From NCBI GenBank assembly GCA_965554225.1, contig CBEVZC010000075.1, positions 1-14,661 of the forward strand: a stretch of 14,661 bases of DNA, given 5' to 3'. The notes under the pieces were generated by a model. The model did no database searches, was not told where the DNA came from, and saw nothing but the letters and a program-made list of their open reading frames with translations. The number at the start of each line of letters is the position of its first letter. The stretch's first letter is position 1. Source of the DNA: BMS3ABIN04 sp965554225. GTDB taxonomy: Bacteria; Bacteroidota; Ignavibacteria; Ignavibacteriales; Melioribacteraceae. This document shows, one piece after another, positions 7,516 to 14,577 of the stretch. Position numbers and translations under genes: made by a program.

Positions 7516-8591
7516 AAGTATTAACACGAACATTAATCAGCATAACATTGAGTTTGGTAATTCTTGGAAGCTTTTTAATTTTTAGCGCTAAAGGAATCGA
7601 TTTATTTATATCTCATCTGTGGAAAGTAGCTATAGCCTTGGTGGGTTTAATCGTTTTTTCATCCATTCCTTATACAAAGTATAAAGATTACAGCAAGTTT
7701 TTTATAATTTTTGCTGTTTTTTTACTAATCGTTACACTGCTATTTTCTCCTGATATAAAAGGCGCTGCGCGATGGATTAACCTAAAGTTTATAAGGTTCC
7801 AGCCATCGGAGTTGGCTAAACTATTGTTAATGATGCACATTGCAGTGCTTATTGAACAAAAAGGTAAGAATATAACAGACTACAAAAATGGTTTGGTTTA
7901 TCCCCTTGTTTGGATATTTTTAATAACTTTTCTAATTCTTATTCAACCTAACGTGAGTACAAGTCTTATTGTATTATTTACTTCTTTTGTACTTCTCTAT
8001 GTTGGTGGAGCAAGACCGTTACACCTTACGAGTATAGTTGGAGGGGCAACTGTTTTAGGCGGGATGGCAATAATGTTGTTCGCACATTCAAGACATAGAG
8101 TTATAACGTTTGTTAATAGCCTTGCACATGGCGGAAGCATTAACATGCAAGTCCTCCAATCAAAAATTGCGCTTGGGAGTGGAGGGTTTTTAGGACTGGG
8201 AATTGGTATGAGCAGGCAAAGTGATTTGTTTTTACCGGAACCGCATAATGATTTTATTTTTTCCGTTTTGGGTGAAGAGTTGGGTTTTGCGGGGACATTG
8301 TTAATACTTGTAGCATATTTGGCAATCTTCTTCATCGGTTTAATCATTGCTAAAAAAGCTAAAGATGACTTTGGGCAATTACTTGCCTTCGGTATTTCTT
8401 TTATGATTGTAACAAGCGCTTTTCTGCATGCTGCCGTTAGCATGGGGGTTATGCCTACAACAGGTATTACTCTTCCTCTGGTAAGCTTTGGAGGAACATC
8501 GATTATTGTTTTCGGTATTTCTATAGGAATACTGATTAATATTGGAATGCAATCGAAGTTAAAAAAGGTGAGAGTTAGAAAAAGGAAATGA
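7512..8591 (+). CDS. ftsW: Septal peptidoglycan polymerase FtsW (SEDS family)
   Basis: Multipass membrane glycosyltransferase that polymerises lipid II at the septum together with FtsI. About ten hydrophobic segments cover 359 residues. The SEDS signatures are present. GAARWINLKFIRFQPSELAK spans 84-103 with R87 and E100. LPEPHNDFIFSVLGEELGF spans 241-259, where D247 corresponds to the catalytic aspartate. The C-terminal MPTTGITLPLVSFGGTS spans 314-330. The motif usually QPDxGT is QPNVST here (145-150). FtsW is preferred over the elongation homologue RodA because of its dcw position between murD and murG and its closeness to ftsI; the sequence alone does not settle this firmly. The protein is somewhat shorter than E. 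coli FtsW (414), chiefly for lack of a long N-terminal cytoplasmic extension. Both ends are ATGA overlaps. Confidence 0.95.
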   Translation: MKVLTRTLISITLSLVILGSFLIFSAKGIDLFISHLWKVAIALVGLIVFSSIPYTKYKDYSKFFIIFAVFLLIVTLLFSPDIKGAARWINLKFIRFQPSELAKLLLMMHIAVLIEQKGKNITDYKNGLVYPLVWIFLITFLILIQPNVSTSLIVLFTSFVLLYVGGARPLHLTSIVGGATVLGGMAIMLFAHSRHRVITFVNSLAHGGSINMQVLQSKIALGSGGFLGLGIGMSRQSDLFLPEPHNDFIFSVLGEELGFAGTLLILVAYLAIFFIGLIIAKKAKDDFGQLLAFGISFMIVTSAFLHAAVSMGVMPTTGITLPLVSFGGTSIIVFGISIGILINIGMQSKLKKVRVRKRK

Positions 8592-9688
8592 ATAGGAACA
8601 ATATTTATAAATTTATATTTGCCGGCGGTGGCACCGGGGGACATTTGTTCCCTGCTGTTGCAGTAGCTGAACAGATTAGATTGTTAAAACCGGAAGCAGA
8701 TATTCTATTTATTGGAACTAAGGAAAAAATTGAAGCTCGGGTTGTTCCCAAATTAGGATTTAAATTTAAAACAATTTGGATAAGCGGATTTTCAAGACAA
8801 TTTAATTTAAGAAATTTAATATTTCCAATTAAACTTATAGTATCTATGTTTCAATCTCTAATTATAAATATCAAATTTAATCCCAAGGTGACTGTTGGTT
8901 CCGGGGCTTATGTCTCGGGACCTGTTGCATGGGGATCTTCTATAATGGGTGCAAAGATTGTCTTGATGGAGCAGAATAGTTATCCTGGTGTTACAAACCG
9001 TTTGCTGGAAAAGAAGGCTGAGCAAATCTATTTATGTTTTGAGGATTCCAAACAGTATTTCAGAAAACAAGATAAACTAAGAGTTGTAGGTAATCCAATC
9101 AGAACAGAATTAAAACTAAAGCAAAAGAGTGAAGCTGTAAAAGTTTTTGACCTTAACCCTGGCAAGAAAACTTTATTAGTATTGGGCGGCAGCTTAGGTG
9201 CGGCTTCTCTCAATAATGTTCTTGGTGATAAATTAAATGAATTAACAAAAGCAGGTTTGCAAATTATCTGGCAAACCGGTGAAATCTATTTTAATGTCTA
9301 TAAAAAATTTAATAGTGAGCATGTAAAGGTTTTGCCATTTATAGAAGATATGTCCGATGCATACTCAGCAGCAGATTTGGTTGTTGCAAGAGCCGGAGCA
9401 ACAACAATTGCAGAGGTTTCAACATTAGGACTTCCGGTTATATTTGTCCCTTCAAAAAATGTTGCGGCTAATCATCAGCTTATGAACGCAAAATCTTTAA
9501 TTAACGAGGATGCAGCGGTTTTAATTAAGGATGATGATTTACAAGAAAAACTTGTTGATACGGTTATTGGCTTAATAAAGAATACATATCGCTTGGAAGA
9601 ATTAAGTAAAAATATTAAGAAACTATCACGACCTAATGCAGCAAAGAATATTGCTGAAGAGGTTATTAAACTTGCGGAATTAAATTAA
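8588..9688 (+). CDS. murG: UDP-GlcNAc:lipid I N-acetylglucosaminyltransferase MurG
   Basis: Membrane-associated GT28-family transferase on the inner face of the membrane, adding GlcNAc to lipid I to form lipid II. The N-terminal acceptor domain has AGGGTGGHLFPA (12-23) with H19, VGSGAYVSGP (103-112) and EQNSYPGVTNR (128-138). The C-terminal UDP-GlcNAc domain has LGGSLGAASLN (199-209), then ARAGATTIAE (267-276), in which E276 matches the ribose-contacting glutamate, and NHQLMNA (295-301). Length of 366 residues is normal (E. coli 355). The ATG overlaps the ftsW stop by four bases, and an AAAAAGGA purine run lies immediately upstream, too close for ideal spacing. Its stop shares one base with murC. 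No key residue is missing. Confidence 0.97.
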   Translation: MNRNNIYKFIFAGGGTGGHLFPAVAVAEQIRLLKPEADILFIGTKEKIEARVVPKLGFKFKTIWISGFSRQFNLRNLIFPIKLIVSMFQSLIINIKFNPKVTVGSGAYVSGPVAWGSSIMGAKIVLMEQNSYPGVTNRLLEKKAEQIYLCFEDSKQYFRKQDKLRVVGNPIRTELKLKQKSEAVKVFDLNPGKKTLLVLGGSLGAASLNNVLGDKLNELTKAGLQIIWQTGEIYFNVYKKFNSEHVKVLPFIEDMSDAYSAADLVVARAGATTIAEVSTLGLPVIFVPSKNVAANHQLMNAKSLINEDAAVLIKDDDLQEKLVDTVIGLIKNTYRLEELSKNIKKLSRPNAAKNIAEEVIKLAELN

Positions 9689-11067
9689 TGTTTAGAACTG
9701 TAATTAAAAGAATTCACTTTGTTGGAATCGGCGGAATTGGAATGAGCGGATTAGCGGAAATTATGCTAAACCAAGGTTTTGAAGTATCAGGTTCCGATAT
9801 GGCAAAGTCAGAGACAACCGATAGATTAAGCAGTTTGGGAATTCACGTTGATATTGGTCATGATGCAAAAAATGTTCATGATGTCGATGTACTTGTTTAT
9901 TCATCAGCTGTATCAAAAGATAACCCTGAAGTTAAAGCTGCTATTGATAAAAAAATTCCTGTTATTAAGCGGGCTGAGATGTTGGCGGAAACAATGCGCA
10001 TGAAATACGGAATTGGAATTGCCGGAACTCATGGTAAAACTACAACAACATCTATGGTTGGGCTTGTATTAACAGAAGGAGGAATTGATCCTACTATTAT
10101 AGTAGGCGGTAAGTTAAGTAGTTTAGGCGGAACCAATGCTCGTTTGGGTAATGGTAAATATATTGTTGTGGAAGCGGATGAATTCGATAGAACGTTTTTA
10201 AAATTAACACCGACTATTGCCGCAATCACGACATTGGAAAAAGAGCATCTGGATACGTATAAAGATTTGGATGATATAAAAACCGCATTTGTACAGTTTG
10301 CAAACAAAGTACCGTTTTTCGGATTTGTTGTTTTATGCTTGGATGAACCGGCGTTGCAGGACATTATTCCCTTAATAAACAAAAAAATAATTACTTATGG
10401 TTTAACGTCTCAAGCTGATATTAGAGCTGTGGATATTGAACAAAAAGGATATGAAAGTTCATATAACGTAATATACAAGGGCAATGATCTTGGTCGTATT
10501 ACTCTAAATATGCCTGGCACTCACTATATTAAAAATTCCTTAGTTGCAGTTGTTATTGCAAAGGAATTGGGAGTTAAATTCGAGATTATTAAAAAAGCAC
10601 TCGAATCATTCAGCGGTGTTTATAGAAGGTTCGAAACAAAATATAAGAACAATATTTTAGTAATAGATGACTATGCACATCACCCGACAGAAATTAATGC
10701 AACATTAGCAGGAATTAGAAATGGTTGGAAAAAAAGATTGGTGGCTGTTTTTCAACCCCATCTTTATTCCAGAACAAAAGATTTTTATAAGGAATTTGGA
10801 AGATCTTTCCTTAATACGGATGTGCTTGTTTGTACTGACGTTTATCCCGCAAGGGAAAAACCCATTGAAGGTATTTCGGGAAAGCTTATTGCAGATACGG
10901 CAAAAGACTACGGGCATAAAAATGTTTTTTATGAGCCCGATAAAAATAAAATTCCTGAACTACTGATGAAAATTGAACAACCTGGCGATATTATTGTAAC
11001 GATGGGTGCCGGCGATATTTGGCGGTATGGAGAAAAATTTGTGGAGTTATATAAAAAAAATAAATGA
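9688..11067 (+). CDS. murC: UDP-N-acetylmuramate--L-alanine ligase MurC
   Basis: First of the Mur ligases: adds L-alanine to UDP-MurNAc in the cytoplasm, using ATP. The N-terminal UDP-MurNAc domain opens with IHFVGIGGIGMSGLAE (9-24). The P-loop is GTHGKTTTTS (113-122). VEADEFDRTFL (161-171), LEKEHLDTY (183-191) and MPGTHYIKNSLVA (275-287) follow. RRFE (313-316), DDYAHHPTEI (327-336), FQPHLYSRTKDF (355-366), YPARE (386-390) and MGAGDI (439-444) complete the set. GTHGKT and DDYAHHPTEI are diagnostic of MurC. At 459 residues it is a single ligase, with no fusion to MurB or Ddl, as occurs in some bacteria. It overlaps murG by one base and ftsQ by four. A same-strand 81-codon frame inside it is only a shadow. 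Confidence 0.97.
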   Translation: MFRTVIKRIHFVGIGGIGMSGLAEIMLNQGFEVSGSDMAKSETTDRLSSLGIHVDIGHDAKNVHDVDVLVYSSAVSKDNPEVKAAIDKKIPVIKRAEMLAETMRMKYGIGIAGTHGKTTTTSMVGLVLTEGGIDPTIIVGGKLSSLGGTNARLGNGKYIVVEADEFDRTFLKLTPTIAAITTLEKEHLDTYKDLDDIKTAFVQFANKVPFFGFVVLCLDEPALQDIIPLINKKIITYGLTSQADIRAVDIEQKGYESSYNVIYKGNDLGRITLNMPGTHYIKNSLVAVVIAKELGVKFEIIKKALESFSGVYRRFETKYKNNILVIDDYAHHPTEINATLAGIRNGWKKRLVAVFQPHLYSRTKDFYKEFGRSFLNTDVLVCTDVYPAREKPIEGISGKLIADTAKDYGHKNVFYEPDKNKIPELLMKIEQPGDIIVTMGAGDIWRYGEKFVELYKKNK

Positions 11068-11846
11068 TACTTACTAAGAAAAATATTGTAACCAGTTCAA
11101 GTTTGTTTTTTATCTTAATAATTGTAGTTATTTATATGGCTGCAATGGTTAAGAAGAAAGAAGGAAGGGAAATATCTAAAATTGAAATTTCCGGTATGCA
11201 ATACCTTGCCGCAGATGAATACTTAAAATTTGCAAATCTTGATGATTCAAATAAATATAAAGATTTCGACCTCTCGTTAATAAAAGATAGATTGGAAAAA
11301 CATCCCTATGTAAAAAATGCCGATGTAGCTTATATGGGTGAACATAAAGTATTGGTTAACATTACCGAAAAGAAAGTATATGCGATTTTTCTGTATAACA
11401 GTAAAAACTATTTGGTTACTGAAAAAGGACGAATAATTCGCGAGCAGCCGATTACCCAAAATTTGGATTTACCTATAATACAAAATGCTAAAATTTCTAA
11501 GAAAGAATTAAAAAAAGGCAATGGGCTTAAAAATAACGATATAAAAACTGCTTTGAAATTGATTAAAGCTGCTGAATTGGCCGATCCAAAAGTTTATGAA
11601 AATATCTCTACTATCAATATGAGAAAAGGGAAGGATATAATAGTAACTATGACGACATTCAATTGCCCTATTATTTTTGGTAGAGGAAAGGAAGTAAAAA
11701 AAATACTTTACCTGTGTAAACTATTCGATTCTGTTAAAAAAGAAAAAATAGATAAATATATAGCATATGTTGATTTGAGGTTTGATAATCATGTTTATAT
11801 CGGTACTAAATCTTTTGAAGGTATAGATAAAGGAAGTAATTCATGA
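11064..11846 (+). CDS. ftsQ: Cell division protein FtsQ (DivIB-like, POTRA domain)
   Basis: Bitopic divisome protein that scaffolds FtsL and FtsB. A short cytoplasmic stretch with two lysines (MILTKKN) precedes one membrane segment at about 10-28. A POTRA-type domain follows at about 37-102: a first strand ISKIEISGMQYL, a FDLSLIKDRLEKHPYVKNADV helix-strand section (68-88), and KVLVNITEKK (95-104). The C-terminal beta domain (about 105-250) ends with YVDLRFDNHVYIG (235-247), which resembles the late VDLRF element of FtsQ. The 260-residue length fits (E. coli 276). The family is weakly conserved, so the call combines the topology, the POTRA pattern and position between murC and ftsA. No ddl lies between murC and ftsQ, unlike in E. 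coli. Both ends are ATGA overlaps. Confidence 0.92.
   Translation: MILTKKNIVTSSSLFFILIIVVIYMAAMVKKKEGREISKIEISGMQYLAADEYLKFANLDDSNKYKDFDLSLIKDRLEKHPYVKNADVAYMGEHKVLVNITEKKVYAIFLYNSKNYLVTEKGRIIREQPITQNLDLPIIQNAKISKKELKKGNGLKNNDIKTALKLIKAAELADPKVYENISTINMRKGKDIIVTMTTFNCPIIFGRGKEVKKILYLCKLFDSVKKEKIDKYIAYVDLRFDNHVYIGTKSFEGIDKGSNS
11829..11836 (+). promoter_or_regulatory. Shine-Dalgarno site of ftsA
   Basis: AAAGGAAG lies inside the end of ftsQ, six bases before the ftsA ATG at 11843. It is better than the sequences before most other genes of the cluster, so ftsA may be initiated independently as well as by coupling to ftsQ. Confidence 0.6.
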
Positions 11847-13087
11847 AAAGAGAAATAATAGCCGGTCTGGATCTCGGGACAACAAAGGTAGGCGCCGTTA
11901 TTGCGGAAAGAACCGAGAACAAGTTAAACATAATGGGTTTTGGTGTCGCTCCATCCGATGGGCTTAATAGAGGATTAGTTGCCAATATTGGTAAGACCGC
12001 CGAGGCAATTAAAAAAGCTATGGATATTGCAAGTAATAGAGCTGATGTAAACATTAAAAGCATAAATGTTGGCGTTGCCGGCGAGCATATAACAAGTTTA
12101 AGACATAGAAACTATGTAACAATTAGTAATCAGGATAAAGAAATCACTCAAGCGGATATAGACAGATTAAAAGCGGATGTAAAAACTATAAGAATTCCTT
12201 CGGATAGACAGATTTTGCATATTATTCCGGAAGAGTTTTTTATTGATCATCAGGGTGGAATAGAAAACCCGATTGGAATGAGCGGTTCCAGATTGGAAGC
12301 GTTAAACCATGTTGTACTTGCTTCAATTCCGGCTATTCAGAATATTAGAAAATCTGTTGAGCGAGCCGGGTACACTGTCCAAAATTATATTTTACAACCC
12401 ATTGCATCCAGCGTTTCCGTATTAGATGAAAACGAACAGGATTTGGGTGTGGTTTTAATTGATATAGGTGGCGGTACAACTGATGTTGCAATTTATCATG
12501 ATAAAAGTATTAAGTATACAAAAGTAATAGGAGTAGCTGGAAATCAAGTAACGAACGATATTCGTGAATCATTGGGTATTGTAACAGCGGAAGCTGAAAA
12601 ACTGAAAAAAGAATACGGCTATGCAACAGAAGAATCCATAATTAAAGATGAAGATATTTACATAAAAGGGGTCGGAGCCAGGGGGACTGTAAAAATTCCA
12701 ATTACTTTACTGACTCAAATTATTCACATGAGAATGAAAGAGCTTTTTACAATTATAGATAATGACTTACGACAGACAAAATTTAAAAATAAAGTAAAAG
12801 CCGGCATTGTTTTAACCGGCGGAGGTTCGCTTTTAAGAGGAACTATTGAACTAGCAGAAGAGGTTTTCGGACTTCCTACCAGAATAGGAGTTCCGTTGGA
12901 ATTAGGCGAAGGGTTGTCGAATGAAATTGAAAGTCCGGAATTTGCTACAGTAGCGGGGTTGATTAAAGGAATCCCCGGTTCAACTTCATCCGAGAATACT
13001 TCGTCGTCCAAAATTAAGAAACATTCTGGTAATGTTAGTTTAACAAAGTTATTTAAGAAAGTACAAGAATTTTTTGATGAATTATAA
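11843..13087 (+). CDS. ftsA: Cell division protein FtsA (actin-like membrane tether for FtsZ)
   Basis: Cytoplasmic actin-fold ATPase that anchors FtsZ filaments to the membrane and recruits later divisome proteins. The phosphate-1 motif is AGLDLGTTKVGAV (7-19). The FtsA-specific 1C domain occupies about 83-165 and ends with NPIGMSGSRLEA (142-153). The phosphate-2 motif is LIDIGGGTTDVAIY (205-218), the adenosine motif GIVLTGGGSLLRG (321-333), and SPEFATVAGLI follows (364-374). After a serine-rich linker (about 378-398) the last 15 residues, LTKLFKKVQEFFDEL, can form an amphipathic helix, the expected membrane-targeting sequence. The 1C domain separates it from MreB and DnaK. Length of 414 residues is normal (E. 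coli 420). The start overlaps ftsQ by four bases; a 23-base gap separates its stop from ftsZ. Confidence 0.97.
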   Translation: MKREIIAGLDLGTTKVGAVIAERTENKLNIMGFGVAPSDGLNRGLVANIGKTAEAIKKAMDIASNRADVNIKSINVGVAGEHITSLRHRNYVTISNQDKEITQADIDRLKADVKTIRIPSDRQILHIIPEEFFIDHQGGIENPIGMSGSRLEALNHVVLASIPAIQNIRKSVERAGYTVQNYILQPIASSVSVLDENEQDLGVVLIDIGGGTTDVAIYHDKSIKYTKVIGVAGNQVTNDIRESLGIVTAEAEKLKKEYGYATEESIIKDEDIYIKGVGARGTVKIPITLLTQIIHMRMKELFTIIDNDLRQTKFKNKVKAGIVLTGGGSLLRGTIELAEEVFGLPTRIGVPLELGEGLSNEIESPEFATVAGLIKGIPGSTSSENTSSSKIKKHSGNVSLTKLFKKVQEFFDEL

Positions 13088-13097
13088 AAACCACAGC

Positions 13098-13105
13098 AAG
13101 GAGGA
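13098..13105 (+). promoter_or_regulatory. Consensus Shine-Dalgarno site of ftsZ
   Basis: AAGGAGGA ends five bases before the ftsZ ATG and lies in the only real intergenic gap of the cluster (13088-13110). It is by far the strongest ribosome binding site in the window and fixes the ftsZ start. It fits the known need for much more FtsZ than FtsA or the membrane divisome proteins. Confidence 0.85.
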
Positions 13106-13110
13106 CTAAA

Positions 13111-14376
13111 ATGTCAAATTTCTTTACCTTAGACAAGAATGAACCGTTATCGGCAAAATTAAAAGTAGTTGGTGTTGGTGGCGGTGGTTGTAATGCTATT
13201 GAAAGTATGATGACCAAGGGATTATCCGGCGTTGAATATGTTGCTATAAATACTGATGCCCAAGTTTTGGGAATGAGCAACGCCGATCACACACTTCAAA
13301 TAGGAACTAATATAACAAGAGGACTTGGTGCAGGTGCCGATCCAAATGTAGGACGAAAAGCAATTGAAGAAGACAGGGATAAAATTGCAAAATTGCTTGA
13401 AAATACCGACATGGTATTTGTTACTGCCGGAATGGGCGGAGGTACCGGAACCGGAGGCGCTCCTATCGTAGCCTCCATTGCTAAAAGCGTAGGCGCTTTG
13501 GTAATAGGTATTGTTACAAAACCATTTAAGTGGGAAGGTAAACTTAGAATGATGAATGCCGAAGAAGGAATTCACGAACTAAGGAGAAATGTTGATAGTT
13601 TAATTGTTATTCCAAATGATAGATTACTCAATATACTCGACGGAACCGTTTCGGCAAGAACAGCTTTTGATAAACCGAATGAAGTTCTTTATGAAGCAAC
13701 AAGAGGAATTGCAGATATAATTACAATTCCCGGTATTATAAATGTCGATTTTGCAGATGTACGTTCGGTGATGAATGCAAGCGGGGAAGCAATTATGGGA
13801 TGCGGTGTAGCAGCCGGAGAAAATAGAGCCATAGAAGCTGCTCAAAAAGCTATCTCTTCTCCGCTATTGGAAGGAGTTAGTATAAAAGGCGCTAAAAACT
13901 TGTTGTTAAACGTTACCGGTTCAGAAGACTTAACTATGCAGGAAATTGATGAAGGCAACAGAATTATTTACGAAGCTGCTGGTGAAGAAGCAAATGTAAT
14001 ATTTGGCTGGGTAAGTAAAGAAGATATGAACGAATATGTTTCCTATACTGTTATTGCTACCGGATTTGGTCCTACAGAATCAAAAATTCAATCGAAAATA
14101 AAAGATGAACGGGAAAAGAGCAAAAAGAAAGCAGAAAAATATTTCGGCGGTTTCGCTATTGATAAGACCGAAGCAAATGAAACTGTTAATTTAGACGAAC
14201 CGACAATATTTAGAGTTAAAGGTTCTAAAAATATTTTATCTTCGGACGAACCAATACCTCAAAGCGGATATAAACTGGATCAGTTGGATGCATTTGAGAA
14301 AGTAGAAGTAAAACAAAATAAAATTGATGACGATGACGATGAAGGATCCTCGTTCTTGAGGATGATGATGGACTAA
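13111..14376 (+). CDS. ftsZ: Cell division GTPase FtsZ
   Basis: Tubulin homologue that polymerises with GTP into the division ring at midcell. The GTPase domain begins KLKVVGVGGGGCNAI (17-30), followed by AINTDAQ (45-51). The tubulin signature GGGTGTGGAP lies at 109-118. The T7 synergy-loop sequence NVDFADVRSVM lies at 211-221, with the catalytic aspartates D213 and D216. The second domain runs to about 320 (VIATGF at 314-319). A charged linker (about 323-402) contains lysine/glutamate-rich stretches. The C-terminal peptide is unusual: DDDDDEGSSFLRMMMD at 406-421 keeps an FLR core but lacks the usual D/E-x-P-x-F. Length of 421 residues is close to that of other FtsZ proteins (E. coli 383), the excess being linker. 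It is the last gene of the cluster and is followed by a probable terminator. Confidence 0.98.
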   Translation: MSNFFTLDKNEPLSAKLKVVGVGGGGCNAIESMMTKGLSGVEYVAINTDAQVLGMSNADHTLQIGTNITRGLGAGADPNVGRKAIEEDRDKIAKLLENTDMVFVTAGMGGGTGTGGAPIVASIAKSVGALVIGIVTKPFKWEGKLRMMNAEEGIHELRRNVDSLIVIPNDRLLNILDGTVSARTAFDKPNEVLYEATRGIADIITIPGIINVDFADVRSVMNASGEAIMGCGVAAGENRAIEAAQKAISSPLLEGVSIKGAKNLLLNVTGSEDLTMQEIDEGNRIIYEAAGEEANVIFGWVSKEDMNEYVSYTVIATGFGPTESKIQSKIKDEREKSKKKAEKYFGGFAIDKTEANETVNLDEPTIFRVKGSKNILSSDEPIPQSGYKLDQLDAFEKVEVKQNKIDDDDDEGSSFLRMMMD

Positions 14377-14393
14377 GACCCTTGATTTATGAT

Positions 14394-14456
14394 AAAAGGC
14401 TGTATTTAGTTTCGGTATTGCTGTGGTTGAAAAAATCGAAATAGTACAGCCTTTTT
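14394..14456 (+). terminator. Probable Rho-independent terminator after ftsZ
   Basis: An 11-base perfect stem pairs AAAAGGCTGTA (14394-14404) with TACAGCCTTTT (14445-14455). The 3' arm runs into a T tract. The 40-base loop is long, but it can form an inner stem of TTTCG (14410-14414) with CGAAA (14437-14441), making one extended imperfect hairpin. It begins 17 bases after the ftsZ stop, where the transcript would be expected to end. The stem is only moderately G+C rich, and folding energy was not computed. Because the outer arms carry A and T runs on both sides, it could also work on the opposite strand. Confidence 0.65.
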
Positions 14457-14500
14457 CATATTAAAATAATTATTATTAGAATTTGTATATTGAATCTTTA

Positions 14501-14516
14501 TGCAATAATTTGCAAT
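14501..14516. repeat. Short direct repeat TGCAAT x2, spaced 10 bases
   Basis: TGCAAT occurs at 14501-14506 and again at 14511-14516, one helical turn apart, in AT-rich DNA upstream of the partial ORF. It is short enough to be chance. The T-initiated copy TTGCAA at 14510-14515 is also a possible -35-like hexamer, with TATATG at 14533-14538 as a -10-like hexamer at 17 bases. This promoter reading is weak in such AT-rich sequence. Confidence 0.25.
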
Positions 14517-14541
14517 GTTTAATATTGAATTATATATGTGT

Positions 14542-14558
14542 ACAACATGCTATGTTGT
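14542..14558. repeat. Inverted repeat, possible operator or small terminator
   Basis: ACAACAT and ATGTTGT form a perfect 7-base inverted repeat around GCT, 19 bases before the ATG of the partial ORF and followed by CCTTTTAT. It stands out from the surrounding AT-rich sequence. It could be a binding site for a dimeric regulator of the next gene, or a weak second hairpin for transcripts leaving ftsZ. The stem has only two G-C pairs, which makes a strong terminator unlikely. The sequence does not decide between these. Confidence 0.4.
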
Positions 14559-14577
14559 CCTTTTATAAAATATTTTT

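Noticed and set aside
7997..8644. 215-codon open frame on the - strand within ftsW and the start of murG
   Set aside because: It is rich in proline, lysine and isoleucine without domain structure, and lies wholly opposite clear FtsW and MurG motifs. It is a shadow of biased codon use in a membrane protein gene.
9455..9490. MurG segment PSKNVAANHQ as a possible unusual donor site
   Set aside because: Similar P-S-x-N-x-x-x-N-H-Q forms occur in other MurG proteins as I recall them, so it is not a clear deviation.
10721..10966. 81-codon open frame on the + strand inside murC
   Set aside because: It lies in another frame over the conserved FQPHLYSRTKDF and YPARE region of MurC, has no recognisable motif, and is best explained as a shadow.
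14346..14363. Small hairpin ATCCTC-GTTCTT-GAGGAT near the 3' end of ftsZ
   Set aside because: A 6-base stem inside codons for the acidic FtsZ tail, without a following T tract. The triplet-rich coding sequence explains it; the terminator further on is much better.
14561..14570. Palindrome TTTTATAAAA before the partial ORF
   Set aside because: Self-complementary AT runs are expected by chance in this very AT-rich spacer, and no other signal supports it.
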